From SOIL31 sp964636815 (GTDB lineage: Bacteria; Babelota; Babeliae; Babelales; Vermiphilaceae), in the NCBI GenBank assembly GCA_964636815.1, contig CAZWTF010000007.1:1-64000 (forward strand): a stretch of 64,000 nucleotides of DNA, written 5' to 3'. A model generated the notes under the pieces. The model worked only from the letters and a program-made list of their open reading frames with translations. It was not told the DNA's origin and did not search any database. This document shows, one piece after another, positions 16,817 through 24,605 of this stretch. The position numbers and the translations under genes were made by a program. The stretch's first letter is position 1; every line of letters starts with the position of its first letter.

Positions 16817-17490
16817 GGGTGTAATATACCTTCTTTTAGTTCATATATTTCATTCATTTTTTCTGCAACATATTCATCATGGCTGCTGATAATAATTCCC
16901 ATACCCCATTCTTTTTGACATGCGATCATAAGATCAACAATATTTTTTCCTGTTGCAATGTCTAAGTTTCCCGTTGGCTCATCCGCGATTAAAAATGCTG
17001 GTTCATTGAAAAGGGCACGGGCGATCGCAATGCGTTGTTGTTGTCCTCCGGAAAGTTCTCCAATTTTACTATCTTTTTTGTGAACAAGCTCTATTTTTTT
17101 GAGTAATTCAATTGCTTTTTTTTCACAATGATGACGGCTACATCCATTAATCAAACCAGGAATGATAATATTTTCTATGACAGAAAGTTCTTTAAGTAAG
17201 TGAGGTGATTGAAATACCAAACCAACTGATTTGTTCAAAAACTGTTTGAGCTCAGCAGAGGAAAATAACTGCAGAGAGTTGTTGTTAAATAAAATGGTTC
17301 CTGTTGTTGGAGTATCAAGGCCGGCAAGGATATGAATGAGTGTTGATTTGCCGGATCCGGAAATGCCGGTAATGGCGTAACTTTTGTTTTGTTCAAACCT
17401 GCACGTTATATTTTTAAGAACCGTGATCTGTTGATTACCTTGTGTGAACTGTTTAGAAATATTTTGCGCGGCAAGTATGGCATGGTGCAT
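16792..17490 (-). CDS. lolD: ABC transporter ATPase, LolD/MacB type
   Basis: The 232-aa protein has Walker A GISGSGKST near residue 39, signature LSGGQQQRIAIARAL, Walker B FLIADEPTGNLD and H-loop IIISSHDEYVAE. Length and motif wording match LolD, the ATPase that powers release of lipoproteins from the inner membrane, though MacB/FtsE-type relatives look alike. No partner permease (LolC/E) is in the window. Together with the Lnt-like gene it suggests a lipoprotein pathway. It is first in an operon with murJ and the Nudix gene. Confidence 0.85.
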   Translation of the reverse strand: MHHAILAAQNISKQFTQGNQQITVLKNITCRFEQNKSYAITGISGSGKSTLIHILAGLDTPTTGTILFNNNSLQLFSSAELKQFLNKSVGLVFQSPHLLKELSVIENIIIPGLINGCSRHHCEKKAIELLKKIELVHKKDSKIGELSGGQQQRIAIARALFNEPAFLIADEPTGNLDIATGKNIVDLMIACQKEWGMGIIISSHDEYVAEKMNEIYELKEGILHPCSHTTKS

Positions 17491-17588
17491 GGTGATTTCC
17501 TGAAAAAAGTTTTATGTATAAGATAGCACAATACTAAGATGAGTTCGATTTAAGATGAGTTTTGTATTTTGGGTTGTTTATATTACTC

Positions 17589-17741
17589 CGCGCTCGCCCT
17601 GAACTTGTTGAAGGGTATCTTCGAGCGCACTTAATAATAAAAAAACAAACAAAATTAACATTGCTAAACAATAATTTAAAAAATGTATGAAAGAAATGAA
17701 CGCACTCGAGGATATCCTTCGACAGACTCAGGACGAGCGCA
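17589..17741. repeat. inverted pair of family A palindromic repeats
   Basis: Two ~40-bp units, 17589-17629 and 17701-17741, are in inverted orientation around about 70 bp of AT-rich DNA. Each unit has GCGCTCG/CGAGCGC-type arms and an inner core (CTGAACTTGTTGAAG and CTTCGACAGACTCAG). The same two arms are fused without a spacer at 30721-30800. This fills most of the 440-bp lolD-lon gap; no ORF was seen there. Confidence 0.8.
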
Positions 17742-17857
17742 GGGGAAAGATTTACGATAAAACTTTGTCTTTTATAGCAGAAAATTATCTCAAATTGATA
17801 GTATTTTATATAAAAAGCTCTCAGATAATACTTTTTTGATTTATTCCGGATAATTAT

Positions 17858-17880
17858 TGAGTTGTTTTATGAGCAACTCA
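17858..17880 (+). promoter_or_regulatory. candidate operator upstream of lon (7-bp arms, N9 spacer)
   Basis: TGAGTTG (17858-17864) and CAACTCA (17874-17880) are a perfect inverted repeat with a 9-base spacer. It overlaps the -35/spacer region of the lon promoter. The geometry resembles the HrcA-type CIRCE operator, but the sequence is not CIRCE. A heat-shock or repressor role is inference. Confidence 0.45.
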
Positions 17881-17892
17881 TACACTTATAAT
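17862..17892 (+). promoter_or_regulatory. lon promoter
   Basis: A perfect -10 box TATAAT (17887-17892) has a weaker TTGTTT (17862-17867) 19 bases upstream. The lon ATG is at 17933, about 34 bases after the expected start. The strong -10 and imperfect -35 fit a regulated promoter. Confidence 0.65.
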
Positions 17893-17932
17893 CGTAATGT
17901 ACAGCACAAATAAAAAACTAGGGGGAGTTATA

Positions 17933-20302
17933 ATGAAAAGTGTTGTCAATCAAAAAAAGGTAAATGTCTCTTCTGAGGTACTTCCTGTTATACCAACAAT
18001 GGATGTTGTGGTTTTTCCACAAATTATTGTTCCGTTACTTGTTCTTGATGAAAAAATTATTAATGGGATTAACCAGGCAATAGAAGAAAAGAAGATGGTG
18101 TTTCTTCTTGCTGCGAAAAATGGAGTTGATCCACAAGGGGCAATCAGTACAGAAGATCTTTATAGTGTTGGTACGGTTGCTACGATCATGCGTCTGATCA
18201 AAATACCTGAAGGTGGGATTAAAATTCTTGTTCAGGGAGTTTGTAAAGCTCGCGCTCTTGATGTTATGACTGATGATAATATGTTGCATGCGAAAGTTCA
18301 AAAACTTGAAGATGAAGAGATCAGTGCGCCAGAATTAACTGCGTGTGTACAAAGAATTAAAAAAATTGCTGATCAAATGGCAACTTCAGGTTATACGTTT
18401 AGCCCAGATTTTCATATCATTCTTTCCAAAATGACTGATGCGGGTAAAATAGGTGATTTTATTCTTTCTCACCTTAATCTTAACGTTGATGATGCTCAAA
18501 GACTTCTTGAAACAGATAATCAAAAAGATTTTCTGATTATGTTGTCTGATTATTTAAGTAAAGAGGTGCAGGTTGCTGAGATTCAAGAGAAAATTAGAAA
18601 TAATGCTCGTGAGTCTATGAACCGTTCTCAAAAAGAGTTTTACTTACGTGAGCAACTTAAAGCAATTAAAGAAGAGCTTGGTGAAGATGATCTTGAAGAT
18701 ATTGAAGAGATGCGAGATAAATTGGCAGCTCTTGAAGTTTCTGATGAAGTTAAAAAAGAAGTTGGTAGACAAATTAATCGCTTAGAACGCACGGCTCCAG
18801 ATTCTCTTGAAGCAACAGTAACGCGTAACCATTTAGAGTGGGTTTTTGCATTGCCATGGAACAATTCAACGGAAGATAATTTAGATATTGCTCATGCACA
18901 AGACATTCTTGATGAAGATCATTTTGGTCTTAAAGAGATTAAAGATCGTATTCTGGATTTTATCTCAGTACGTAATTTAAAGAAAGATGGTTTTGCGCCA
19001 ATTCTTTGTTTTGTGGGACCTCCAGGAACAGGTAAAACATCATTAGGTAAATCTATTGCACGTAGTTTGGGTAGAGAATATGGTCGCATATCTCTTGGTG
19101 GTGTAAAAGATGAAGCGGAAATTCGTGGTCATCGCAGAACATATGTTGGAGCAATGCCAGGAAGATTTATTCAGGCATTAAGAAAAACAGGATCACGCAA
19201 TCCATTGTTGGTGATTGATGAGTTGGATAAAATAGGTGCAGATTTTAGAGGCGATCCTTCAGCAGCAATGCTTGAAGTTCTTGATCCTCAACAAAATAAA
19301 ACATTTTATGATAATTATCTTGGTATACCATTTGATTTATCAGAAGTGATGTTTATTGCAACGGCTAATAGCGTTGATGTTATTTCTGAACCATTACGCG
19401 ATCGTATGGAAATTATTGAGCTCAGTGGTTACACCATAGAAGAAAAAGTAAAAATAGCACAACAACATTTGGTGAGAAAATCGATTGCTAATGCAGGGTT
19501 AGATAGTAATAATTTGACTATTTCTGATGATATTATTCAAAGAATTATTTCTGACTATACACGTGAATCAGGAGTTCGTCAGCTAGAACGTTTGATTGGT
19601 AAAATGTGTTCTAAGGCTGCACGAGTATTAGTAGAAACCAAAAAGTTTGATGGCTTTACACTGGATAATCTTGAAAATTATCTTGGCCCTTGTCGCTTTA
19701 TGGATGATGGGGCAAATAAGTCGCATCAAGTTGGTATTACCAATGGATTGGCATGGACAGTGCATGGTGGTGAAATACTCCAAATAGAAGCAATGTTAAT
19801 GCCAGGAACAGGTAAACTATTATTGACGGGACAACTTGGTGATGTGATGAAAGAGTCTGCGCAAGCGGCACGTAGTTATGCGTGTGCGCATGCAAAAGAT
19901 TTTGGTATTGATAATAAATTGTTCACTGATTTTGATATGCATATTCATCTTCCTGCAGGTGCAGTACCAAAAGATGGACCATCAGCAGGGCTTGCAATGT
20001 TGACTGCAATGCTTTCAACATTAACTAAGCGTCCTATTAATTCTAACTATGCTATGACAGGGGAGTTGAACTTGCGTGGTGAAGTGATGCCAATTGGTGG
20101 TGTAAAAGAAAAAATCTTGGCAGCAAAACGTAATAATATTCCTCATGTTATTTTGCCAAGAAAAAATAGTCATAATTTGGCAGAGCTTGATAATATGATC
20201 GATGGCATTGAAGTTATCTTGGTTGATCATGCTAATGATATTATGGAGAAGTTATTAATGCCGTTGGATAATATTGATGATAAGGCAGGGCAGGAGTGTT
20301 AG
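17933..20302 (+). CDS. lon: ATP-dependent protease La (Lon)
   Basis: The 789-aa start was placed at 17933, where GGGGGAG precedes the ATG; the longer in-frame start at 17897 lacks a site. Domains in order: N-terminal substrate-binding LON domain (VLPVIPTMDVVVFPQ), central coiled-coil (REQLKAIKEELGEDD), AAA+ module with Walker A GPPGTGKT (residues 362-369) and Walker B LLVIDELDK, then the protease domain. In the protease domain PKDGPSAG holds catalytic Ser684 and GGVKEKILAAKR holds the Lys partner (about 727). It degrades misfolded and regulatory proteins in the cytosol. It is monocistronic, with its own promoter and terminator. Confidence 0.98.
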   Translation: MKSVVNQKKVNVSSEVLPVIPTMDVVVFPQIIVPLLVLDEKIINGINQAIEEKKMVFLLAAKNGVDPQGAISTEDLYSVGTVATIMRLIKIPEGGIKILVQGVCKARALDVMTDDNMLHAKVQKLEDEEISAPELTACVQRIKKIADQMATSGYTFSPDFHIILSKMTDAGKIGDFILSHLNLNVDDAQRLLETDNQKDFLIMLSDYLSKEVQVAEIQEKIRNNARESMNRSQKEFYLREQLKAIKEELGEDDLEDIEEMRDKLAALEVSDEVKKEVGRQINRLERTAPDSLEATVTRNHLEWVFALPWNNSTEDNLDIAHAQDILDEDHFGLKEIKDRILDFISVRNLKKDGFAPILCFVGPPGTGKTSLGKSIARSLGREYGRISLGGVKDEAEIRGHRRTYVGAMPGRFIQALRKTGSRNPLLVIDELDKIGADFRGDPSAAMLEVLDPQQNKTFYDNYLGIPFDLSEVMFIATANSVDVISEPLRDRMEIIELSGYTIEEKVKIAQQHLVRKSIANAGLDSNNLTISDDIIQRIISDYTRESGVRQLERLIGKMCSKAARVLVETKKFDGFTLDNLENYLGPCRFMDDGANKSHQVGITNGLAWTVHGGEILQIEAMLMPGTGKLLLTGQLGDVMKESAQAARSYACAHAKDFGIDNKLFTDFDMHIHLPAGAVPKDGPSAGLAMLTAMLSTLTKRPINSNYAMTGELNLRGEVMPIGGVKEKILAAKRNNIPHVILPRKNSHNLAELDNMIDGIEVILVDHANDIMEKLLMPLDNIDDKAGQEC

Positions 20303-20304
20303 AA

Positions 20305-20360
20305 CCCCATTTCCATTGCATTTCAATGGGGACCCCGTTGGAAGGAACAGAAGGCGGGGT
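20305..20360. repeat. two-hairpin dispersed repeat, family C
   Basis: Hairpin 1 is CCCCATT (20305-20311)/AATGGGG (20325-20331). Hairpin 2, immediately adjacent, is ACCCCG (20332-20337)/CGGGGT (20355-20360). The same two-hairpin order occurs at 24534-24590. It starts two bases after the lon stop. Confidence 0.7.
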
Positions 20361-20381
20361 AAGACGAGTGTGAAAAAAGAG

Positions 20382-20411
20382 ATGGGTGGTATATTTACCA
20401 CCCATTTTTTA
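20382..20411. terminator. intrinsic terminator of lon (bidirectional)
   Basis: Stem ATGGGTGGT (20382-20390)/ACCACCCAT (20397-20405) is followed by T6 and preceded by A6. It serves lon and the convergent gene ending at 20447. Confidence 0.9.
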
Positions 20412-20446
20412 TTGGTATTTTTTTTTGTTTAACTTGCTAATTTATT

Positions 20447-21328
20447 TTATTGTTGTGAGGCTGCTTTATATTCATTTAAAGCTTTTTGAAGATCATTTAT
20501 TTTTTGTTGTAATTCTTCACGTGTTACTGAAGGATTATCTTGTGTTTCTTCTAATGCAGATAGAGCGTTTTGTATTTTAACTGCTACATAGCCAGTTGCT
20601 CCAGATAAAGCCCCTGATATTAATACACCTTTTGCTGATGCAATTACATCGCTTGCTGTTTGGCTCCATGGACCAGTTGCTAAAGTTGTACCAGCATCAC
20701 TGATATTTGTTGTAGTTGATCGCCATGAAGGTACATAATCCCATGCGGTTGATGCAGCAGAGCTTATTTTTTTACCAGCTTCACTTGCTCCAGTCATTAA
20801 TGCTTTTCTACCTTCACCATGGGTAACAAGTTGATCAGCGATAGCAATACCAACAGCAGCGATAAGTGCACGGACTGACCAATAGTTTAATAAACTAACA
20901 GCTTTAGGTTGGCTTGTGATTGCTTTCTTTAACTGTTGTTGTACGTCAGCTAAATCTTGATACAGTAGTTCTAACACTTCTTTGTCTTCTTTTACTTCTT
21001 CAGCATCAAAATAACTGATGTAACTTTCTTTGCTTGCAATACTATTTTCTAGTTTTTTAATCTCTGCAAGTAATTCTTGTTCTATTAAAATTAATCGAGT
21101 ATTGGGATTGCTTTTGATATCAGCAGCTAATTGTTCAGCAGCGGTAACTTTTTCTTGTGGTGAAGATGCACTTTTGAGTTTTTTGGTGTTGATAAACATC
21201 TGTTTTTCATTTTTGCTCACCTGAACAGTTTTGGTCGGAACAGTTCTGGGTGTCATGCGTTTGGCATCAGTAGTTCCAATGAGCGTGAAGGCAAGGGCGA
21301 TAAAACTGGTACGGATTAAATTTTTCAT
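20447..21328 (-). CDS. secreted coiled-coil/membrane protein, paralog of 21586-22299
   Basis: The start is set at 21328 because GGAG lies 6 bases before it (two upstream in-frame ATGs exist). This gives 293 aa with a signal peptide (MKNLIRTSFIALAFTLIGTTDA). The middle is a charged coiled coil (ILIEQELLAEIKKLENSIAS). Then come a hydrophobic segment NYWSVRALIAAVGIAIADQ, an Ala/Gly/Ser-rich region KALMTGASEAGKKISSAAST, and a C-terminal heptad-like helix. The order coil, NYW/NYY hydrophobic segment, then EAGK..A.STA matches the neighbour. They are diverged tandem paralogs. The function is unknown; the product is probably periplasmic or surface-attached. Confidence 0.72.
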   Translation of the reverse strand: MKNLIRTSFIALAFTLIGTTDAKRMTPRTVPTKTVQVSKNEKQMFINTKKLKSASSPQEKVTAAEQLAADIKSNPNTRLILIEQELLAEIKKLENSIASKESYISYFDAEEVKEDKEVLELLYQDLADVQQQLKKAITSQPKAVSLLNYWSVRALIAAVGIAIADQLVTHGEGRKALMTGASEAGKKISSAASTAWDYVPSWRSTTTNISDAGTTLATGPWSQTASDVIASAKGVLISGALSGATGYVAVKIQNALSALEETQDNPSVTREELQQKINDLQKALNEYKAASQQ

Positions 21329-21364
21329 CATATTCTCCATTTTTTTCATCCTCCGCTTATCCTG

Positions 21365-21414
21365 CCGTGTGCTCCGAAGCCTTCGGCGAAGGACGTAAGC
21401 TTGTCGAAGGATCC
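21365..21414. repeat. mosaic of family A and family B repeat pieces
   Basis: CCGAAGCCTTCGGCGAAGGA resembles family B. The adjacent AAGCTTGTCGAAGGATCC matches the family A core. It lies in the short gap upstream of the 20447-21328 gene. Confidence 0.5.
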
Positions 21415-21530
21415 TTTTTTAGTATTTCTACTTTTAAGGTAGTATAATTAGTTTCAGATAGTCAATAGATTGGGTGAGGTGTAATTAAAAAGAGGGTTGT
21501 CTGATGAGTTATAAGTTTACAAAAAAAGAC

Positions 21531-21568
21531 AACGGGCGACATACGTTAGTATGCTGCCCGTTCTTTAA
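21531..21568 (-). terminator. intrinsic terminator for 21586-22299
   Basis: The imperfect stem AACGGGCGACATAC/GTATGCTGCCCGTT (21531-21562) gives a T7 run on the minus strand. It lies just past the stop of the minus-strand gene. Confidence 0.8.
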
Positions 21569-21585
21569 ATCATAGTAAGATATGT

Positions 21586-22299
21586 TTATTGGTATTCAGG
21601 AAGATTGTATTGAGTTGTCGGTACAGTTGTTGCTGGTTTTGTAGCACGCATGCTAGGTAATTTGTCATACATTGATTGACCACGTTTATATGCTGCGTCA
21701 CTCATTTGACTTGCTTTTGCTTTAGCTGTACTTACAGCTGCAGCGACTTTAGCTTTACCAGCTTCATAGTATGGTTTGATTGCCGCTTTACCCGCACCTT
21801 TATATAGGATATCATCAATAACAGACATTCCGCCTATTGCTAATGCAGCAATGAAAGATCCGAGAACAGCATTATAATAATTCACACCAACTTCTGCTTT
21901 AAGATCTTTGTTTTTTGCCTGTATATCTTTGAGTTCTTGTTCTAATCTAGCAAGTTTATCTGATGCTTCTTGATGGGCTTGTTTTTCTTCTGCTGTACGA
22001 CCATCAAAGATCCACCCTTTTTTCACTAAAGTGCTTACTAAATCTTTTTGAAGTTTAATTTCATCTTGTTTAGCGCGTTCTGCAGTAATTGCAACACCTA
22101 CTGGCTCATTTGCAAGCATGTTTACAGTTTGGTTAAGGTTTTCTTGTGTTTGATTTTGTACTAATTCTTGTGTTGCTTCTCTTCTTTCTTGAGGTACTGT
22201 TGTAGTTGCTGATGCTTTTACCATTCTTTTTTTTGCGTCAACAGTGCTTACCATTGCAAATGCAACAGCAACGAGAGTTGTGCTTAATATTTTCTTCAT
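21586..22299 (-). CDS. secreted coiled-coil/membrane protein, paralog of 20447-21328
   Basis: The start at 22299 has AAGGAG 7 bases upstream and begins a signal peptide (MKKILSTTLVAVAFAMVSTVDA). The product is 237 aa. A charged helical region follows (DKLARLEQELKDIQAKNK, coiled coil). Then come a hydrophobic segment (VNYYNAVLGSFIAALAIGG) and an Ala/Lys-rich stretch EAGKAKVAAAVSTAKAKAS. The C-terminus is Thr/Pro-rich. The layout matches the adjacent 293-aa protein despite low identity. No family recognised. Confidence 0.72.
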   Translation of the reverse strand: MKKILSTTLVAVAFAMVSTVDAKKRMVKASATTTVPQERREATQELVQNQTQENLNQTVNMLANEPVGVAITAERAKQDEIKLQKDLVSTLVKKGWIFDGRTAEEKQAHQEASDKLARLEQELKDIQAKNKDLKAEVGVNYYNAVLGSFIAALAIGGMSVIDDILYKGAGKAAIKPYYEAGKAKVAAAVSTAKAKASQMSDAAYKRGQSMYDKLPSMRATKPATTVPTTQYNLPEYQ

Positions 22300-22530
22300 G
22301 AGATACTCCTTATTTGGACAATTATACATTTATACTTCTCTATTTTATTTTGAGTTTTGAGCTCTAGGTAGCATGCTATGTGCCCAGATACTCATTACTT
22401 CTAATTTCAGAGTAAAGAAATAGAGTTCTAATTGTCAATAAAACGTAAAGTTTTTTATAGAAAATATCAAAAAAGATGTAAATTTATTTAAAGAATTGCT
22501 TTGAATAGTCTTATTGGGTCGTTTAATTTG

Positions 22531-23202
22531 CTATTTTATAAGTAGTCTTAAAAGATAGTCTTTGCCAAGATAAAAAAAGAAGGATGCGAAGAGTATTCCA
22601 TCAAATCTGTCCAAAAATCCTCCATGACCAGGTAACAAGGTCCCAGAATCTTTCAGGCGTGCTCGGCGTTTGAGCCATGATTCAAACAGGTCACCAGCAA
22701 GAGAAAGAATGCAGGTTACGAGGGTAAAAGGGATAATAAGCCAGCAGGGAGTGTTATATTGTTGCTCCCAGATGATAAAAACAAAGCCAAGAAGGGCAAA
22801 AATGAAGCCACCTAAAGCACCCTCCCATGTCTTTTTGGGACTAATAGCTTTGCAGATGGGGTGCTTACCAATAAGATTCCCGGTCAGATAACTGCCTGTG
22901 TCAAAACTAAAGACAAGAATAAAGAGGATCAGTAGTAAGTTATGATAAATGGGGCTGTGGTTTAAAACAATCAGTAGTGCAAACGGTAACATAAGATAAG
23001 GAGGGAGTAATAACCAAAACAGTGGTGTATTAACCGGAAAAAAACGGGTCCATTCGCAGATGATAATTAAAAATAAGATAACAATGAGTATAAGAGAGAA
23101 AAAAATTGGTGGTAAATAAAAATAGACTGCCCAGAACCCAAATCCTAAGGCAATACTTGTCATAAATCTAATAATAAAATTATTCGAAAGCGTTAAATGC
23201 AT
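22531..23202 (-). CDS. cdsA: phosphatidate cytidylyltransferase
   Basis: The 223-aa integral membrane enzyme makes CDP-diacylglycerol from phosphatidic acid and CTP, the branch point for all phospholipids. The C-terminal CdsA signature is complete: S-W-L-K-R-R, K-D-S-G, LPGHGGFLDRFDG. About six membrane helices are visible. It is shorter than E. coli CdsA (about 285), apparently because one or two N-terminal helices are missing; short forms are common. It overlaps yraN by 23 bp. Confidence 0.95.
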   Translation of the reverse strand: MHLTLSNNFIIRFMTSIALGFGFWAVYFYLPPIFFSLILIVILFLIIICEWTRFFPVNTPLFWLLLPPYLMLPFALLIVLNHSPIYHNLLLILFILVFSFDTGSYLTGNLIGKHPICKAISPKKTWEGALGGFIFALLGFVFIIWEQQYNTPCWLIIPFTLVTCILSLAGDLFESWLKRRARLKDSGTLLPGHGGFLDRFDGILFASFFFYLGKDYLLRLLIK

Positions 23203-23542
23203 TTTCTATATATTGTAAATGTATTGAACTGTTGTTATCCTCTATGAGTGCCACATCAAAGCGGCACACAATTTCTTCTTTATTATGCGTTGATAAAAAA
23301 TGTTTCGCAATAGATACGATCTTTTTTTGTTTTGATGGACTAATTAATTCTGCTGGGTCAACAAGTGGGTTGTGGCGCCATTTAACTTCTACAAATGCAA
23401 CGGTATCTTTTTGTTGTGCAATGATATCCACTTCACCAAAACGTTTACGATAATTTTGGGAGATGATGGTATATCCGTTCTTTTGCAGATATTGCGCAAC
23501 TAGTAACTCGCCTTCTTTGCCTTTTTCTATTTTGTAATTCAT
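23180..23542 (-). CDS. yraN: YraN/UPF0102 family nuclease-fold protein
   Basis: The 120-aa protein has the family pattern KGKEGELLVAQYLQKNGY, then GEVDIIAQQKDTVAFVEVKWR, the D..EVK core of a restriction-endonuclease-like fold. Biochemical function is not firmly established for the family. It sits 6 bp after the bamD-like gene and overlaps cdsA, so it is the middle gene of an operon. Confidence 0.92.
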   Translation of the reverse strand: MNYKIEKGKEGELLVAQYLQKNGYTIISQNYRKRFGEVDIIAQQKDTVAFVEVKWRHNPLVDPAELISPSKQKKIVSIAKHFLSTHNKEEIVCRFDVALIEDNNSSIHLQYIENAFNAFE

Positions 23543-23548
23543 AAATTA

Positions 23549-24415
23549 CTAAAACCGATTCGCCATATGTTTTGTTTTATTATTATGCGCAAGTTGAGTT
23601 TTTGGCGCTTGCAATGCTAAGACTTTTTCTTTTTGTTCAGTTAGTTGTGATTCCATAGCAATAATAGTTGGTTCAAGCGTAGCAAGCTTTGGTAACCAAT
23701 ATGAACGTATTTTTGTCAGGCGCTTTTCTGCTGCGGTAAATTTGTTGCGAGTGATATAAAAGTTACAAATATTACATTCACTTGCAGCAAGATGTTCATA
23801 ACATTTTGTTTGTATGTGAGCAACTTCATCTCTGTACTGTTTAAAATGATCTTGTTTTAAGAAAATTTCTGTAATAGCTAATGTTTCTTCTGTTTTTGTT
23901 TGATCACGATCGATAGGAAGAATGCATGCAAATGAACTTATTGCTGAGCGATAGAGTGCATATTCTTGTTTTGCACTGCCAGGATAGAGTGAGCAATATT
24001 GTGTGTACACAAGTGAAGCTTTTTGGTGTTGACCATCTTCATGCAACACATCAGCTAATTCCAAAAGATGTTCAGAAAGAAGTGTTATATCAGTACACAT
24101 TTTTAAAAGCTGCTCAAGATATTTTATGGTGACGTAGTTGTTGCCTTTTTCTTTTTGTACATTTTTTGCAACAACAAGTTCTTCATATTCAAAATCTATA
24201 TATGTACGATTGCGCTTTTTTTTCACATCTTGTGATCCGTCCGCAGAATTTTTGGCAGAGGAGGATTTACGTCGAAGTGGTTCTTTTTCAGATGGTTCTT
24301 GGCCAATTTTTAGATCAAATTGTTGTTTATGCATTGAAGAAGCGCTATTGATGATGGCGGAATGAATAAGAACTGAAAACACTGATAGAAGAATATGTTT
24401 TCTTGTATTTATCAT
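23549..24415 (-). CDS. bamD: BamD-like outer-membrane assembly lipoprotein homolog
   Basis: The start at 24415 was chosen because the upstream in-frame extension to 24607 consists of family C repeat sequence. The protein is 288 aa. After a hydrophobic leader (MINTRKHILLSVFSVLI) comes a low-complexity charged segment, then TPR-like helices. These match BamD at LADVLHEDGQHQKASLVY, the YPGSAKQEYALYRSAISSF helix, the DRDQTKTEE turn, and LAASECNICNFYITRNKFTAA. BamD is an essential component of the barrel-insertion complex. The leader has no lipobox Cys, unlike typical BamD lipoproteins, so it may be soluble or membrane-anchored by its leader. The ribosome site is weak. Operon: bamD-yraN-cdsA. Confidence 0.75.
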   Translation of the reverse strand: MINTRKHILLSVFSVLIHSAIINSASSMHKQQFDLKIGQEPSEKEPLRRKSSSAKNSADGSQDVKKKRNRTYIDFEYEELVVAKNVQKEKGNNYVTIKYLEQLLKMCTDITLLSEHLLELADVLHEDGQHQKASLVYTQYCSLYPGSAKQEYALYRSAISSFACILPIDRDQTKTEETLAITEIFLKQDHFKQYRDEVAHIQTKCYEHLAASECNICNFYITRNKFTAAEKRLTKIRSYWLPKLATLEPTIIAMESQLTEQKEKVLALQAPKTQLAHNNKTKHMANRF

Positions 24416-24533
24416 GGGATTATGCCTATCATAAAATGATATTTTTGATACGGTATTATTAAAAATCAGTATACTAGTATCATCACAAAAGAAAAGGATC
24501 ATCAGTTTCTTCCGATGGGTGCCCCCGACTCTG

Positions 24534-24590
24534 CCCCATCTTCGTTGCGCTTCGATGGGGACCCCAATTGAAGTAAAACGGAAATTGGGG
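24534..24590. repeat. two-hairpin dispersed repeat, family C
   Basis: Hairpin 1 is CCCCATC (24534-24540)/GATGGGG (24554-24560). Hairpin 2 is CCCCAATT (24562-24569)/AATTGGGG (24583-24590). Same order as at 20305-20360. It lies in the leader of the gspE-like gene and ends two bases before its Shine-Dalgarno. Confidence 0.75.
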
Positions 24591-24605
24591 ACAAAGGATA
24601 CGATC

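Noticed and set aside
16497..16889. 130-codon frame on + strand
   Set aside because: Antisense to murJ and lolD, both strongly supported.
17589..17741. CRISPR array
   Set aside because: Only two repeat units in inverted orientation, each self-palindromic, with no regular spacers and no cas genes in the window.
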